From: Nothophaeocryptopus gaeumannii
Lineage: Eukaryota; Ascomycota; Dothideomycetes; Mycosphaerellales; Mycosphaerellaceae
Direction: 5' to 3'
Assembly: GCA_031771865.1 (NCBI GenBank)
Contig: JASISA010000041.1
Location: 372,001 to 436,000 of the forward strand
Length of the DNA stretch: 64,000 nt
Program-made: the position numbers and the translations under genes
Part shown: positions 54,474 through 64,000 of the stretch, piece after piece
Layout: each line of letters starts with the position of its first letter
Position numbering within the stretch: position 1 is the first letter of the stretch
Notes under the pieces: model-generated
What the model saw: the letters and a program-made list of their open reading frames with translations, nothing else
Database searches by the model: none
What the model was told of the DNA's origin: nothing

Positions 54474-55390
54474 TGTATTCTAGAAGTTTGTACGTGTCAT
54501 CTAGGAGAGGCTGGTTTGGGAGTCGTCCTTGATGTTGGAAGGGATCTGCTTGAGCCTACAGGGGGTCTGTCAGTCTTGTTCGACTGCGAAGCATTTCGTG
54601 TAGGTTACCTTCAGATCAGATGCCTTTTGGAAATTCTTCCTTGCCCCAGGCGCTGTAGCAGCCCTACAGAGTAAGTGACTCTTTCACGGACTTGAGGTAC
54701 TGGGTTGATTGTCAGCGAAGGAGAAGGCGGCGTGACTGGGACAAATTTGAGAGAAACTCGCGCCACGACCAGTCATTCCGCACTGTATCAAAACAATGTG
54801 TGGTCGATGTTGACACCGAACACGATGTTGGCAGTACTTAATGACCACCTCAAGCGCCACGCTTCTCACTCACCACGCCGTACCGCAGTCGGCGCCTAGC
54901 ATCACCGATCATCCCCATTCCGTTCTACACCATCCAGCCAATCGATGCCAGACAAGTGATGGAGGCTGAAACTCAGTCATGACGACCACTTGCATCGGAT
55001 AACAAAACCAGAAGGGGAACGAGCAAGAAAAAATGGATTTTCAGCATAAGGTCTGTGCGCAGCTGTGGGCCGCACATGAAGTCAGAGGGAAGGAGCACAT
55101 GACTTGACTTGCAACATCTCAAGTCAAGTCAAGTCAAGTCAAGTCAAGCGAGGTATTGATGAGCTGAGGGGCGATAGAGGGGTCATATGAGAGTGAGTCG
55201 TCGTCGCTCGATGTCGCTGAAGTGAGCCGGGTAGGGGCATTTGAGGTCCAGTTGAATCCTGGACTGGTTTGAAGTCGAGGAAGAGAAGGACCATTTTCGA
55301 GATGAAGTAGAAACAATTTGGCATTTCGCTTTCCTGGAGCTCGCCCGCTAGAATTGCTAACATCAATACACGCAAAGATCAAAGACAGTC
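54474..55390. other. intergenic, no gene seen
   Basis: Holds only the decayed upstream part of the unknown gene and the AAGTC repeat. Confidence 0.4.
55121..55148. repeat. AAGTC pentanucleotide repeat
   Basis: Five full AAGTC units and a partial one; an inverted GACTTGACTT lies 11 bp to the left, so the sequence could form a hairpin. Confidence 0.85.
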
Positions 55391-57139
55391 TTATCGCTTC
55401 CGCCGCCGGAGATCCCACTTCGGATCTACCAAATCTTCGACGATGACCCAAGGGTCTCCTTCGTCAACATCGTCGCTTTCTTCGACCTGCAGCTCAGTCG
55501 ACGTCTTTGCAGGATCCACAGTCTTGTCCAGTACATCCTCGTCAAGCTCCGGCTTCGTTAGCTGCACCTCCGCAGCACCGGAATCGTAGATGTCCGCCAA
55601 GAAGCCAGCAAAATACAGCACCGCATTCAACACCTCTTTGCCAGCTGGAATAATATTCTCCTTCGGCAACAAGAATCCATACGTCCCACGATCCCGGAGC
55701 TTCAGCTGGTAAGCATACCTCACAGCCATCGTCTTGTAAAAGAAGTCCAACGCAGACCCGCCAGAGGACTCTACACCTGGACGAAGGTGAGTCTTCTTGC
55801 CGGCAGCGTTGGCGAAGAAATTCCCTTCGCAGGCTTGCATCACCTCGTAATTGTGCCCGTGTGTAATTCTGATAGCTTTGGCCAGACCCATAGCGAGCTC
55901 TTCGAGGTTCTCAAGTCCTGGTGGCTCGTTCTCGCAAGTGTAGCTGTATGGGTAGAGCACTTGCTGAGAGTACGAATGAAGATCCAAGAAACCAACAAAC
56001 TCGACGTTGTTGTGCTCCGTCTCGTTTTTGGCCCAGTCCGCAAGCCTCTTGGCCTCTACAGCTTCGAAGGGCGATTCACCGGAGAAAGCTTCAGAGCAAG
56101 GGTTGTTGTTTGCGCTCCATGCAAATCCGAATGAGCGGTCGAGATCCATGCCCTGGCAGAAGCGAATCCCTGTCTGTTGGCGGTTCTTACGCCAGAGACG
56201 ATCAGTCTCCCACGTGTAGACATATCCATCTGGGTTTAGTGTTGGGACGAAGACGAAGTCGAATTGCTCGAGCAGCTTCGTCACGCTCGGTAGTTTGCCG
56301 TAGCCCGTGATAAGGCTGTAGGCAATATAGTTGATTGTAGTTGTGCTGATCCATTCTCTTGCGTGTAGAGCACCGGTCATCAGAATCGTCTTTCGCTTAG
56401 GTCGGTTCGGATCTTCTGAATTGGTAGGATGCACACCAACACGTAAGGCAGGAATGTTGCGCCCTTCGTAGCTCAGACCGATATTGACATGCCTGACATG
56501 TGTCGTGAACAAGCTCGACAACAGTCTTAGCCAGGGCTCGATGACGGAGAAAGGTTGGTAGTCGGCGAAGAAGATGTTGGTCTCGGCTTGAGTTGAAGGC
56601 TCCAGATTCGCGCTGAAAGGGCGTCTGTTCGGCAGTGCGACCGGATCGACATTCGAGCTTTCGGTATGCTTTTGGTAGTTGTCGATGATTGCTTGGGCAA
56701 GCTCCTTCTGCCTCAACAGGGGAGTATGCGAATGTTGCAGGGATTCAGGCAGCAGGCCAAGCAGCAATGGTACGCTCTCCGTGGAGAGACGAATGTCCAC
56801 CCAGCTGTGCGAGTACTCCCAGACGTCTAGTAGAAGAGTATCTGCTGCCTCTGCCAAACTCGCCATCTCTTCTGCCGTGCTCACGTTGAAGCGCAACACC
56901 ATATCATCTCCGTATCTGACGAATGTCTCCTTCGATGCCTGCCTATCGGTCTTTGTTGTCTTCGGGAGAGTGACGCGCTCATGTTCGGAAGTGTCGAAGC
57001 GGAGGATTGATTTGACGAACTGGGCTGAGAGGCTGGACCATCGCGAAGGTCTCGAGATGTCATGAGGTAGGTTGTGGGCGGCGGGCGAAGGTACCGCGAG
57101 CACAAGGGGAGCCACGAGAAGGGCAGATGAGAACCACAT
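55391..57139 (-). CDS. ECM14: ECM14-type inactive metallocarboxypeptidase
   Basis: 582 residues, single exon, usual length for fungal ECM14. Signal peptide MWFSSALLVAPLVLAVPSPA, a propeptide domain (to about 175), then an M14 fold. The zinc site is kept: GALHAREW near residue 259 and the second His in FLDLHSYSQQ near 390. Substrate-binding Arg and Asn regions (MDLDRSFGFAW) are present. The catalytic Glu of active enzymes is replaced by Lys in YQLKLRDRGTYGFLLP, the hallmark of ECM14, a pseudo-enzyme linked to cell-wall assembly in yeast. The acidic C-terminal extension (VEESDDVDEGDPW) is also typical. Vacuolar or secreted. Confidence 0.93.
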   Translation of the reverse strand: MWFSSALLVAPLVLAVPSPAAHNLPHDISRPSRWSSLSAQFVKSILRFDTSEHERVTLPKTTKTDRQASKETFVRYGDDMVLRFNVSTAEEMASLAEAADTLLLDVWEYSHSWVDIRLSTESVPLLLGLLPESLQHSHTPLLRQKELAQAIIDNYQKHTESSNVDPVALPNRRPFSANLEPSTQAETNIFFADYQPFSVIEPWLRLLSSLFTTHVRHVNIGLSYEGRNIPALRVGVHPTNSEDPNRPKRKTILMTGALHAREWISTTTINYIAYSLITGYGKLPSVTKLLEQFDFVFVPTLNPDGYVYTWETDRLWRKNRQQTGIRFCQGMDLDRSFGFAWSANNNPCSEAFSGESPFEAVEAKRLADWAKNETEHNNVEFVGFLDLHSYSQQVLYPYSYTCENEPPGLENLEELAMGLAKAIRITHGHNYEVMQACEGNFFANAAGKKTHLRPGVESSGGSALDFFYKTMAVRYAYQLKLRDRGTYGFLLPKENIIPAGKEVLNAVLYFAGFLADIYDSGAAEVQLTKPELDEDVLDKTVDPAKTSTELQVEESDDVDEGDPWVIVEDLVDPKWDLRRRKR

Positions 57140-58192
57140 GGTTGCTCCACGCTCTCCGACGATTGTTCACTGTTGAGCTGCCGATGAGGCCGCCAATGCC
57201 TTCGTATGGCACCAAGCGTGACAGAGATGTCGTCGTCACAAGGCAAAAGTTCTCCATGAGGCACGCGACACTGATGAGAAGATCATCTTGGGTAGGTACA
57301 TACCAGGAGCTAGCTGCAAGGACACCACACAGCCCCGCCCCGCCGCCGGAAAACCTGACCACTGCCGCTCCACTTGGTGTCCCACTTTATGGTTGAAGTC
57401 GAACGCCAGCTGGGGGTTGGAAATATTCTGGAAGAGTGTCCGCCTCACATTAGTAGCCTACCTGGGCAGTATGGGACTGGTCAGATCGCTGCTATTGACT
57501 ACGGACTTACAAGGGACCGCAGAGCAGTTGCCTTGGATTCTGCACTCCACGCCTTGGCCCCCAGGGTTCATGGATGCTTCGGATATTGTAGTGGCCGAGC
57601 AGCGGGTAATTCTATGTAAACTGGGCATGCTTGGACGTCGAGAGGCGCGCGCGTCGTCATCAGCACAACAAAATATCAGTAAGCGTTGCGCAGAGATGGA
57701 GCGATTCGGTGAGCATGGCAGCGCGGGATTGGATGGAGGACAAGGCCGTGTTCGTACTGCCTCGATTGATCAAAAAAAGGCGTCGTGGTAGCCCGAGTGA
57801 GGCTGTCCGATGTACGCCGGAGCAGCGCGTGTGTGGAATAGGAGAGGTGCATCGACATCGACATCGACATGCGCCATCGCAACTCAGCACGACTACTCCA
57901 GCTCTCTAACAAAGCTTCTTGCCCAAGTACACTCTTGAGACCTGTCCTGAACGCCCTCCCTTCTCATTCTACGTCCAGTCCATTCTCCGTCTTCGCATCA
58001 ACAAACCGTGTCACAAGTCGTTCGGCCCCATTCACATTCACATTCACATTCAGCCTTGTGGCCTTGTCCCAGACCCTGGTCATTGCTCTCGGTAGCACAA
58101 ACATCCACCTCACCTCAGCTAAGACAATCTGAACATCCACCACCCTCGAAAGTACGACCTGTCTCCGGCAGTTCCAATGAGCAGCACCGCGC
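57140..58192. other. divergent promoter region, no gene seen
   Basis: Separates ECM14 (minus) and the Sec7 gene (plus). Contains short CATCGA and CATTCA repeats near 57850 and 58030. No supported gene. Confidence 0.4.
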
Positions 58193-61100
58193 GTGCCGGT
58201 CATGCCACTGTCGAGGCGTCGCAGTCTTTTGGCCTTGGGAACTCCCGCTCAAAGCAATAGCAATCCTTGCGACACGCATCCGACGCCTCAGAACCACCGC
58301 CTCTCCCCGAACGACCCCTTCGCAACTTCCACCTCTCTCAGACCGAGCGCCTCCAGCGACCCTCCTCGCCCAAAGTCAGACCATGGCCGTCCGTCCCACT
58401 CGCGACTCTCCCATGAGCTTCAGCCCGACGATATCTCAGAAACGGACAATGAGGGTACAGCACGACCCTCCAAGAGATTTAGTCTCATGAAGTTTCGCAA
58501 CTTCAGTGAATCTCACTTGGCTGCACGTGCGAGGACGGAAGCCGAAAGGACCAGCGTGCGCGAGGAGGAAGATCTCCCGCCCGTGCCCAGTGTGACCTCC
58601 GGCGGATCGGTTCCAACAATAGTAAAGACAGCGCCCACCATGCCCATGGACCAGGCCGTCAATCCCGAAGTACCGCATATGGAAGAAGAAAGGAAGACGA
58701 GGCCTTCACTGTTCAAGAGATCGTCACATAGAGAACATAGGAAGTCGTTTATCCATGATGCGAGATCTGGCAAGAAGAGCACACCTTTGAAGTGGAGGCG
58801 AGGAAAGACCAGTGGTCTGGAAGACCTTTCCAGACTGTCAACCTTGAATATGAGCAACCAGCAACAGCACTCTGCGCCTCCCTCATACGGCGACGAATCC
58901 AACTCCGCACTGGCCGTGCCTATCTCTCAGTTGCCGGATCCTAGAGCATCCGAGTCTTCACGATCTGACGGCAGTAATGCCAGCTCTGGTGACGGAGCGA
59001 TCTATGGCAGTACAACCACTACCACGCACACAGTATCCACACATACCACGTTTTTTAAGCTTCCACGGCGCAACAAGAACCGGAATTCACTGTTTCCGTT
59101 GCCAGTGAAGATACCACCACCTGATGAATCGCAACAAGGTCCGGCGACCCCACGAGCTTCTACCCAATCCTACACGCCTGATGCGCAGACCACGCCCTCG
59201 ACCGAGCTAGCACCTCTACGAAGAGCGCAAACAGAAGTATCGCCAAGCAAGAGACGCGGACATTCAAACTCGAACGTATCATCACCCCATGCGGCGTTGG
59301 CGAAGAGCTCGCTATCCTTCGCAGAACCTGGCATGAACTTGTTTCGCCATAGCTCTCAGAAGTCATTGAATTCTGCCACATCATCACCATTGCAGCCTCC
59401 GATGCGATTCGGAACAAGAGATAGATCCTCGACCCAGAGTTCATGGGGAGGTCGCAGCGACGTGGACACTCCACCTCCTTTGTCAGCAAGCGGAAGAAAC
59501 TCTACGTCAACAACTGGAAGGTCGAGCTTTGGAGGCTTCTTGAACTTGTCAAGGTTTCGCCAAGGCTCAGAGCCGCATTCGCCGCGCCATGGCTCCCCTG
59601 GCACAAACAGCAAGTCGAACTCGTTTGCGCTCAGTCGGGAAGCGCTTGTCATACCTGAGCGGGAAGAAGGCGATACGCCGGGCAAGTATCTGGAGCGTCT
59701 GGAATCTGCTGTGGCTCGGAGCGTTATTGCTGGGATATTGTCCAAGTCATCCGATTCATTTGCACAAGCGGTACTAAGGAGCTATACCCGACGCTTCCCG
59801 TTCTTCACCGAACCCATCGATATGTCACTTCGAAAATTCCTGCTGGAAGCTGAACTACCCAAAGAGACGCAACAAGTAGATCGAGTGATCCAAGCTTTCG
59901 CGGATCGATATCACGAGTGTAATCCTGGTATCTTTCAAGCTCCGGACCAAGCGTACGTTATCGCATTCAGCATCATGATGCTGCATACAGACGCATTCAA
60001 CAAGAACAACAAGCGGAAGATGCAGAAGCGCGACTATATCAAAAACACGTCTGGCCAAGGCATCTCAGACGACGTGCTTGCATGTTTCTACGACAACATC
60101 TGCTACACCCCGTTCATCCACTATGACGAAGATGTCGACATAAATGGAGAACGCGTGCTTCCATTTCACGGCAAGCCGAAGAAAGGATCCGCCAAGCTGA
60201 AGAGTGCGATCCCAGGTGCAGACGCGTCAAAGAAGCCGTCCGGACCAGTTGATCCGTACAATCTGATCGTCGAGAACAAGCTAGATACTATACGGCCCCC
60301 CATCAGAGACAGCATTCTGATGGACGATCCATACGACTACAGGGGAAACCATGGCGACTTGGATCCTCATTACCTACAACACGCATTCACACATACCGGC
60401 ACTTTGCAGATCATTTCAGCACGCTCACGACCCGCAGCATATGAAAGTCAATTCGTGAATGGCATGCCAAACCCGACTGAGAGTCAACAAGGCATCGTGG
60501 ATTTGAAGATTACGAAGGTCGGGTTACTTTGGAGAAAGTCGACCAAAAAGAAGAAGACGAGGAGTCCATGGCAAGAGTGGGGTGCGATCTTGACTGGATC
60601 ACAGCTCTACCTATTCAGCAATTCACACTGGGCAAAAGGGCTGATGCATCAATTCTACAATGCACAGAGACCGGGCCAGCCGAGAACGCCTGTCACTTTC
60701 AAGCCGCCCTTGACCGATTTCAAGCCTGATGCGCTCATCAAGACCGACAATGCGGTCGCTTTAGTCGACTCCACGTACAATCGCCACAAGAACGCGTTTA
60801 CTTTTGTACGACCTGGTGGCCAGGAAGAGGTACTGCTGGCGGACAACGAGTCAGAATTGAACGACTGGCTTGGATTGATAAACTACGCTGCAGCGTTCCG
60901 TGCTGCAGGTGTCCGCATACGGGGCATGGTGGGAGGTAGCGAAGAGGACGCACGTGCGAAAGATGTCACTAGGCTTGACTCCACGAAGTCCACGAGGTCC
61001 ATTCAGACACAAATGGGAGAGGTCGAAGTGCGCAATCGAGGTCTCAGTCCTGCGCTACATCGACAAGTCATGGCCGCCAGAAGACATATCATGGTACAGA

Positions 61101-63139
61101 AGATTGCTGAGATCGAGAAGGAGGTCGTTGACGCCAACCGCCAGCTTGAGACGATGCTACGTAATGCGCGGCACGTTCTGATCCTGGCTCCGATAGCACC
61201 GCGGACCAGAGAAGATGTCATGCACGCAGCTGCGCGGGCCGACGCTATGATCAAATGGCTGAGGCGCGACATCTGGCGTATGAAGTGCCATCGCGACATT
61301 CTCGCCATGGACGTGAGGATTGACGGTTTGAGTGCGATCGAGTTGGAGAAGCTCACGCAGAGTCAATCGCAAACCGAGCCTGATTCCGCCAAGAAAGAGA
61401 AGCCAAAGATGCTCACTCGCTTCAGTTCGTCGAGAACCGCTAAGAGCCCGCCACAAAGCCCCTTGACTCTCCAAACACTCGACAGACCTCCGACCAGGGG
61501 ATCAATTGAAAATGTTCTGAGCATCGATGTCTTCCGAACGCCGCCCGAATCGGCGAGTCCGTCGCGTGATGATGGTTGGCGACTGCCTCCATTGAGCTTG
61601 GATGCCACGCCTCAAGCTCAAAGCCAACAAGACCAGCATCGTCTTTCCGTTGCAAGTACGTATCTGTCTGCATCTCCACCCAGCAGCCGCATCAGCTTGC
61701 AACATTCGCATTCCGCCTCGAGCATCGCGCAGGTCAGCCGGACGCATTCCAGCGGTCCGCCTGAAAGCAAAGATGCGCGAGGACGCACCACACCGGCAGG
61801 GAACGTTGAAGACAGGGAACTGCGACTGCTCGCAACGTCTACTATGGGTCCAGCAGACGATAAAGAAAAAGCTCGCGGCCCTAGCATCGACGGCTCAGCT
61901 CTTGGTACGTCACCTGAAAACAAACACAAGGGCGTGCGAAGGAGTCTACAGAAGACGCTGCGTGACCATCATCCTCACAGCCATACGCACCGTCACCGCC
62001 GCAACAAGGACAGTGACAGTACAGTTCGCTCAGGCGGCATTGACGACAAACAACCTGAAGAAGGTACTCCAGGACTGGCTCGCGAGAAGCCGCGCTTCAT
62101 ACTGCATGGCAAGCAGGCGTCTGTTGTGCAGTTTGGTGGTGACTGGGAACGTATGCGACTGCGACGAGAGCAGTACGAAACTCAGCACCCCGGCCCCAGC
62201 TCACCAACGAAAGCGCAACGCGAGGCTGCTGATGCTGCGTTTGCTGCTTTCGAGCGCAGGAGGTCAGAACAACATGAGCTTCTGCGTGCGGGAATGACAA
62301 GCCCTGTCGTCCACGACTTCCTCCGTGAAACCGGCACTGATGAAGATGCCGACACGATGAGCGTGCTTTCAGAGGGCTCGCGCAGCTTTAGGGAAGACGC
62401 CGAAGCCACTCTGAAGTACACCAGCCGACCGACACCACCTTCCGAGAGTCCAATACAGCAATCCTCAAACGATAGCGTCTCAGACGTACCAGACTTCTTC
62501 GACCTATCATCATGGGATCCCGAAAACGGCCGTAGAACGACCGTCATCGGGCCCTCACAGTCCGTTCCAGCGCCCCTTTCACCTGCATCAATAACCATCA
62601 CCAGACATCGCCGTTTCAGTCTGCAAAAGGGCGGGGAAGGGGTAGGGCCCGTCGAGGCCGACGAGGAAAATCATTTCTCAGATGCGCAGCAGTCGCATAG
62701 TAGCTCACGGACTCCGAGCTTGTATAATTACCCATCACCACAAACAACGAAGAACAGGCAGAACCGGCGTACGGTCATTGGGCCTTCCACTTCTCCCAGA
62801 GGCTCACAACAGGGAAGCCAGAGCCAACAACATTATATTGGAGCAGCAGCGAAGTATTACGGAACAGGGACAACGAGTTCATCATTTTCTTCGACAAGTG
62901 GGAGGGAGTCAAGGGACAATCGTTCTTTGAATTCAACGCAGGAGTCTAAACGGGGATATGTTTCTGCGGGCGCGTCAGTGATCGAGAGCGGTGCGGAGAG
63001 CGTCCACACGACTGCGAGTGGTGAGAGTTCGTTTGTTGAGGGGGAATATGGGTTTGTGGAACCTATTAGTGATGAGGCGCTGAGGGCTATGAGTTTGAGC
63101 TTGAATGGGACGGGAACGGCGAGGAGGAGGGTGGGGTGA
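58193..63139 (+). CDS. SYT1: SYT1-type Arf guanine-nucleotide exchange factor (Sec7-PH)
   Basis: 1648 residues, single exon. Activates Arf/Arl GTPases in Golgi and endosome traffic. The N-terminal 480 residues are Ser/Pro-rich and disordered. The Sec7 domain spans about 480-645, with LRKFLLEAELPKETQQVDRV (the PKE Glu is the catalytic finger) and IAFSIMMLHTDAFNKNNK (motif 2). A PH domain spans about 766-905 (VGLLWRKSTKKKKTRSPWQE to ELNDWLGLINYAAAFR), then a helical region about 945-1060 (QKIAEIEKEVVDANRQLETM). The rest is a long Ser/Thr-rich tail. This order fits fungal SYT1 and not SEC7 or GEA1/2. The first 30 codons are not conserved, so the true start could be downstream. Confidence 0.9.
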   Translation: MPVMPLSRRRSLLALGTPAQSNSNPCDTHPTPQNHRLSPNDPFATSTSLRPSASSDPPRPKSDHGRPSHSRLSHELQPDDISETDNEGTARPSKRFSLMKFRNFSESHLAARARTEAERTSVREEEDLPPVPSVTSGGSVPTIVKTAPTMPMDQAVNPEVPHMEEERKTRPSLFKRSSHREHRKSFIHDARSGKKSTPLKWRRGKTSGLEDLSRLSTLNMSNQQQHSAPPSYGDESNSALAVPISQLPDPRASESSRSDGSNASSGDGAIYGSTTTTTHTVSTHTTFFKLPRRNKNRNSLFPLPVKIPPPDESQQGPATPRASTQSYTPDAQTTPSTELAPLRRAQTEVSPSKRRGHSNSNVSSPHAALAKSSLSFAEPGMNLFRHSSQKSLNSATSSPLQPPMRFGTRDRSSTQSSWGGRSDVDTPPPLSASGRNSTSTTGRSSFGGFLNLSRFRQGSEPHSPRHGSPGTNSKSNSFALSREALVIPEREEGDTPGKYLERLESAVARSVIAGILSKSSDSFAQAVLRSYTRRFPFFTEPIDMSLRKFLLEAELPKETQQVDRVIQAFADRYHECNPGIFQAPDQAYVIAFSIMMLHTDAFNKNNKRKMQKRDYIKNTSGQGISDDVLACFYDNICYTPFIHYDEDVDINGERVLPFHGKPKKGSAKLKSAIPGADASKKPSGPVDPYNLIVENKLDTIRPPIRDSILMDDPYDYRGNHGDLDPHYLQHAFTHTGTLQIISARSRPAAYESQFVNGMPNPTESQQGIVDLKITKVGLLWRKSTKKKKTRSPWQEWGAILTGSQLYLFSNSHWAKGLMHQFYNAQRPGQPRTPVTFKPPLTDFKPDALIKTDNAVALVDSTYNRHKNAFTFVRPGGQEEVLLADNESELNDWLGLINYAAAFRAAGVRIRGMVGGSEEDARAKDVTRLDSTKSTRSIQTQMGEVEVRNRGLSPALHRQVMAARRHIMVQKIAEIEKEVVDANRQLETMLRNARHVLILAPIAPRTREDVMHAAARADAMIKWLRRDIWRMKCHRDILAMDVRIDGLSAIELEKLTQSQSQTEPDSAKKEKPKMLTRFSSSRTAKSPPQSPLTLQTLDRPPTRGSIENVLSIDVFRTPPESASPSRDDGWRLPPLSLDATPQAQSQQDQHRLSVASTYLSASPPSSRISLQHSHSASSIAQVSRTHSSGPPESKDARGRTTPAGNVEDRELRLLATSTMGPADDKEKARGPSIDGSALGTSPENKHKGVRRSLQKTLRDHHPHSHTHRHRRNKDSDSTVRSGGIDDKQPEEGTPGLAREKPRFILHGKQASVVQFGGDWERMRLRREQYETQHPGPSSPTKAQREAADAAFAAFERRRSEQHELLRAGMTSPVVHDFLRETGTDEDADTMSVLSEGSRSFREDAEATLKYTSRPTPPSESPIQQSSNDSVSDVPDFFDLSSWDPENGRRTTVIGPSQSVPAPLSPASITITRHRRFSLQKGGEGVGPVEADEENHFSDAQQSHSSSRTPSLYNYPSPQTTKNRQNRRTVIGPSTSPRGSQQGSQSQQHYIGAAAKYYGTGTTSSSFSSTSGRESRDNRSLNSTQESKRGYVSAGASVIESGAESVHTTASGESSFVEGEYGFVEPISDEALRAMSLSLNGTGTARRRVG

Positions 63140-63411
63140 GATGAGAGACGTGGGATGGAATAGACTACTTTAGTCGATGAGTGGAATGAGAAGTTTTCTC
63201 GGATGAATCACATTTCATTTGCACGATATCTAGTTCGAGAAAGGGGATGGCGGAGCTACGCTCAACGCCCATCGCCTGGATCTGCTACGAAGATATCAAC
63301 CTTACCGCACGGGTAAGACAGCTGCTACGTGCCTTCACAAGCTCCGAGAGCTTTGTGGTCACGACCTTGGTCCTCTGTCGTATGCACTGACATCGCAACG
63401 TCGCTGCAGAG

Positions 63412-63850
63412 TCAACTGATTTCTCCCAAAAGTGCTACACACTTGTCGCAAGCTTCGAGAGCATTGCGATTTCGACCGAGCATCCCTACCCGAGATAGGC
63501 ATGTCAACGTCAATCGAGAGACAGCTTTGCATTCGGTACACGTGAAACTCTCGCTAGCTAGTCGGTCAAGAAGGTATTCAGCAGTCTCGCTCTCTGCGTG
63601 CCTCTTGAAGGTGTCATCACTTTCCAAGGTGCTCACCAGCTCGACGATCTTACCCTTGACCATCTGCATTGCGGGTTCAATACCACGCTCAAACTCTTAC
63701 TTCACATGACGGTAGAATGTCTCGATCCGCCCGCCAGGGCCGACTTGATCAGCAATCATCGGGACAGGTTTGCAGCGTATCTTCACACTCGACATGTCCT
63801 AACTTCCAGGGTGCTCCCGCCTGAACTCTTCTCCACACTGGACACAACAG
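63412..63850 (-). pseudogene. possible Cys-rich gene at the edge, broken
   Basis: One minus-strand frame reads CCVQCGEEFRREHPGS, TAG, DMSSVKIRCKPVPMIADQVG, ETFYRHVK, TAA, EFERGIEPAMQMVKGKIVEL and then FTCTECKAVSRLTLTC with a further CDKC. The two stops could be former Gln codons. The CxxC pairs suggest a zinc-binding protein. No family is recognised. Part of it may be genuine exons separated by an intron ending near 63800; the 5' end is not resolved. Confidence 0.3.
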
Positions 63851-64000
63851 CCCGCTCTTGATACTGAGCACTGGGATCGCGGGCGCAGATGAGGGAGGTG
63901 AATTTGCCACGGCACTACAGAGGTAGGAGCCGTTGTGATCATATATGCCCGGCTCTTTCCCACGTGCTCTTGACGATTGCCGCCCGCAACGTGGCTGGAA
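63851..64000. other. right edge, nothing seen
   Basis: 150 bp, no readable feature. Confidence 0.3.

Noticed and set aside
61602..62297. 231-codon plus-strand open frame
   Set aside because: Alternative frame inside the Sec7-PH gene; low-complexity shadow.
1..64000. CRISPR array or bacterial operon features
   Set aside because: No regularly spaced direct repeats; gene structure is eukaryotic with spliceosomal introns.

Overview
The window is nuclear DNA of a filamentous ascomycete (Pezizomycotina, most likely a Dothideomycete; the class is an inference). The grounds are 49-66 nt GT-AG introns, fungus-only families (Zn2Cys6 regulator, DUF1996, NACHT-ankyrin NLR, ECM14, SYT1-type Arf-GEF, 9.5 kDa complex I subunit), a Tad-type LINE and an AT-rich transposon relic that looks RIP-mutated. 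Genes lie on both strands without operons.

Layout. 0-3 kb: a block of six GAGGCATGCTC-like motifs, the 3' part of a C2H2 zinc-finger gene, and an apparent Hsp70-like/PP2A chimera. 3.5-24.5 kb is a mostly intact housekeeping and metabolic block: acetate kinase, two related proteins sharing a Cys/His module, a fungal regulator-like protein, catalase, an Nramp metal transporter, a GNAT acetyltransferase, a four-TM membrane protein, a cupin, a dihydropyrimidinase/hydantoinase and a Zn2Cys6 regulator. 24.6-38.8 kb is rich in pseudogenes: an MFS transporter and a regulator truncated head-to-head, an FAD-monooxygenase scrap, a GH43 glycosidase with several frameshifts, and a NACHT-ankyrin NLR. The NLR is cut by a 446-bp hAT-like MITE with an 8-bp target duplication and also carries one in-frame TGA. 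Intact DUF1996 and GFA-family genes sit among them.

39-44.5 kb: the oligosaccharyltransferase subunit WBP1 and the complex I 9.5 kDa subunit share a 256-bp divergent promoter, followed by Ser/Pro-rich hypothetical ORFs. 47-54.5 kb: a small secreted protein gene, a decayed Tad-like LINE, the AT-rich C-terminal relic of a pogo/Fot1 transposase, and a decayed unknown gene. 55-63 kb: ECM14 (pseudo-carboxypeptidase) and the large SYT1-like Sec7-PH protein. A possible broken Cys-rich gene lies at the right edge.

The most noteworthy items are the MITE-split NLR, where removing the element plus one target copy restores the reading frame exactly; the stop codon in that NLR, which sits inside a frame-neutral 117-nt GT-AG segment; the palindromic-core motif array at 285-704; and the paired proteins with an identical C-x(8,10)-C-x41-C-x3-H spacing. 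All calls come from reading the sequence; no database search was run.
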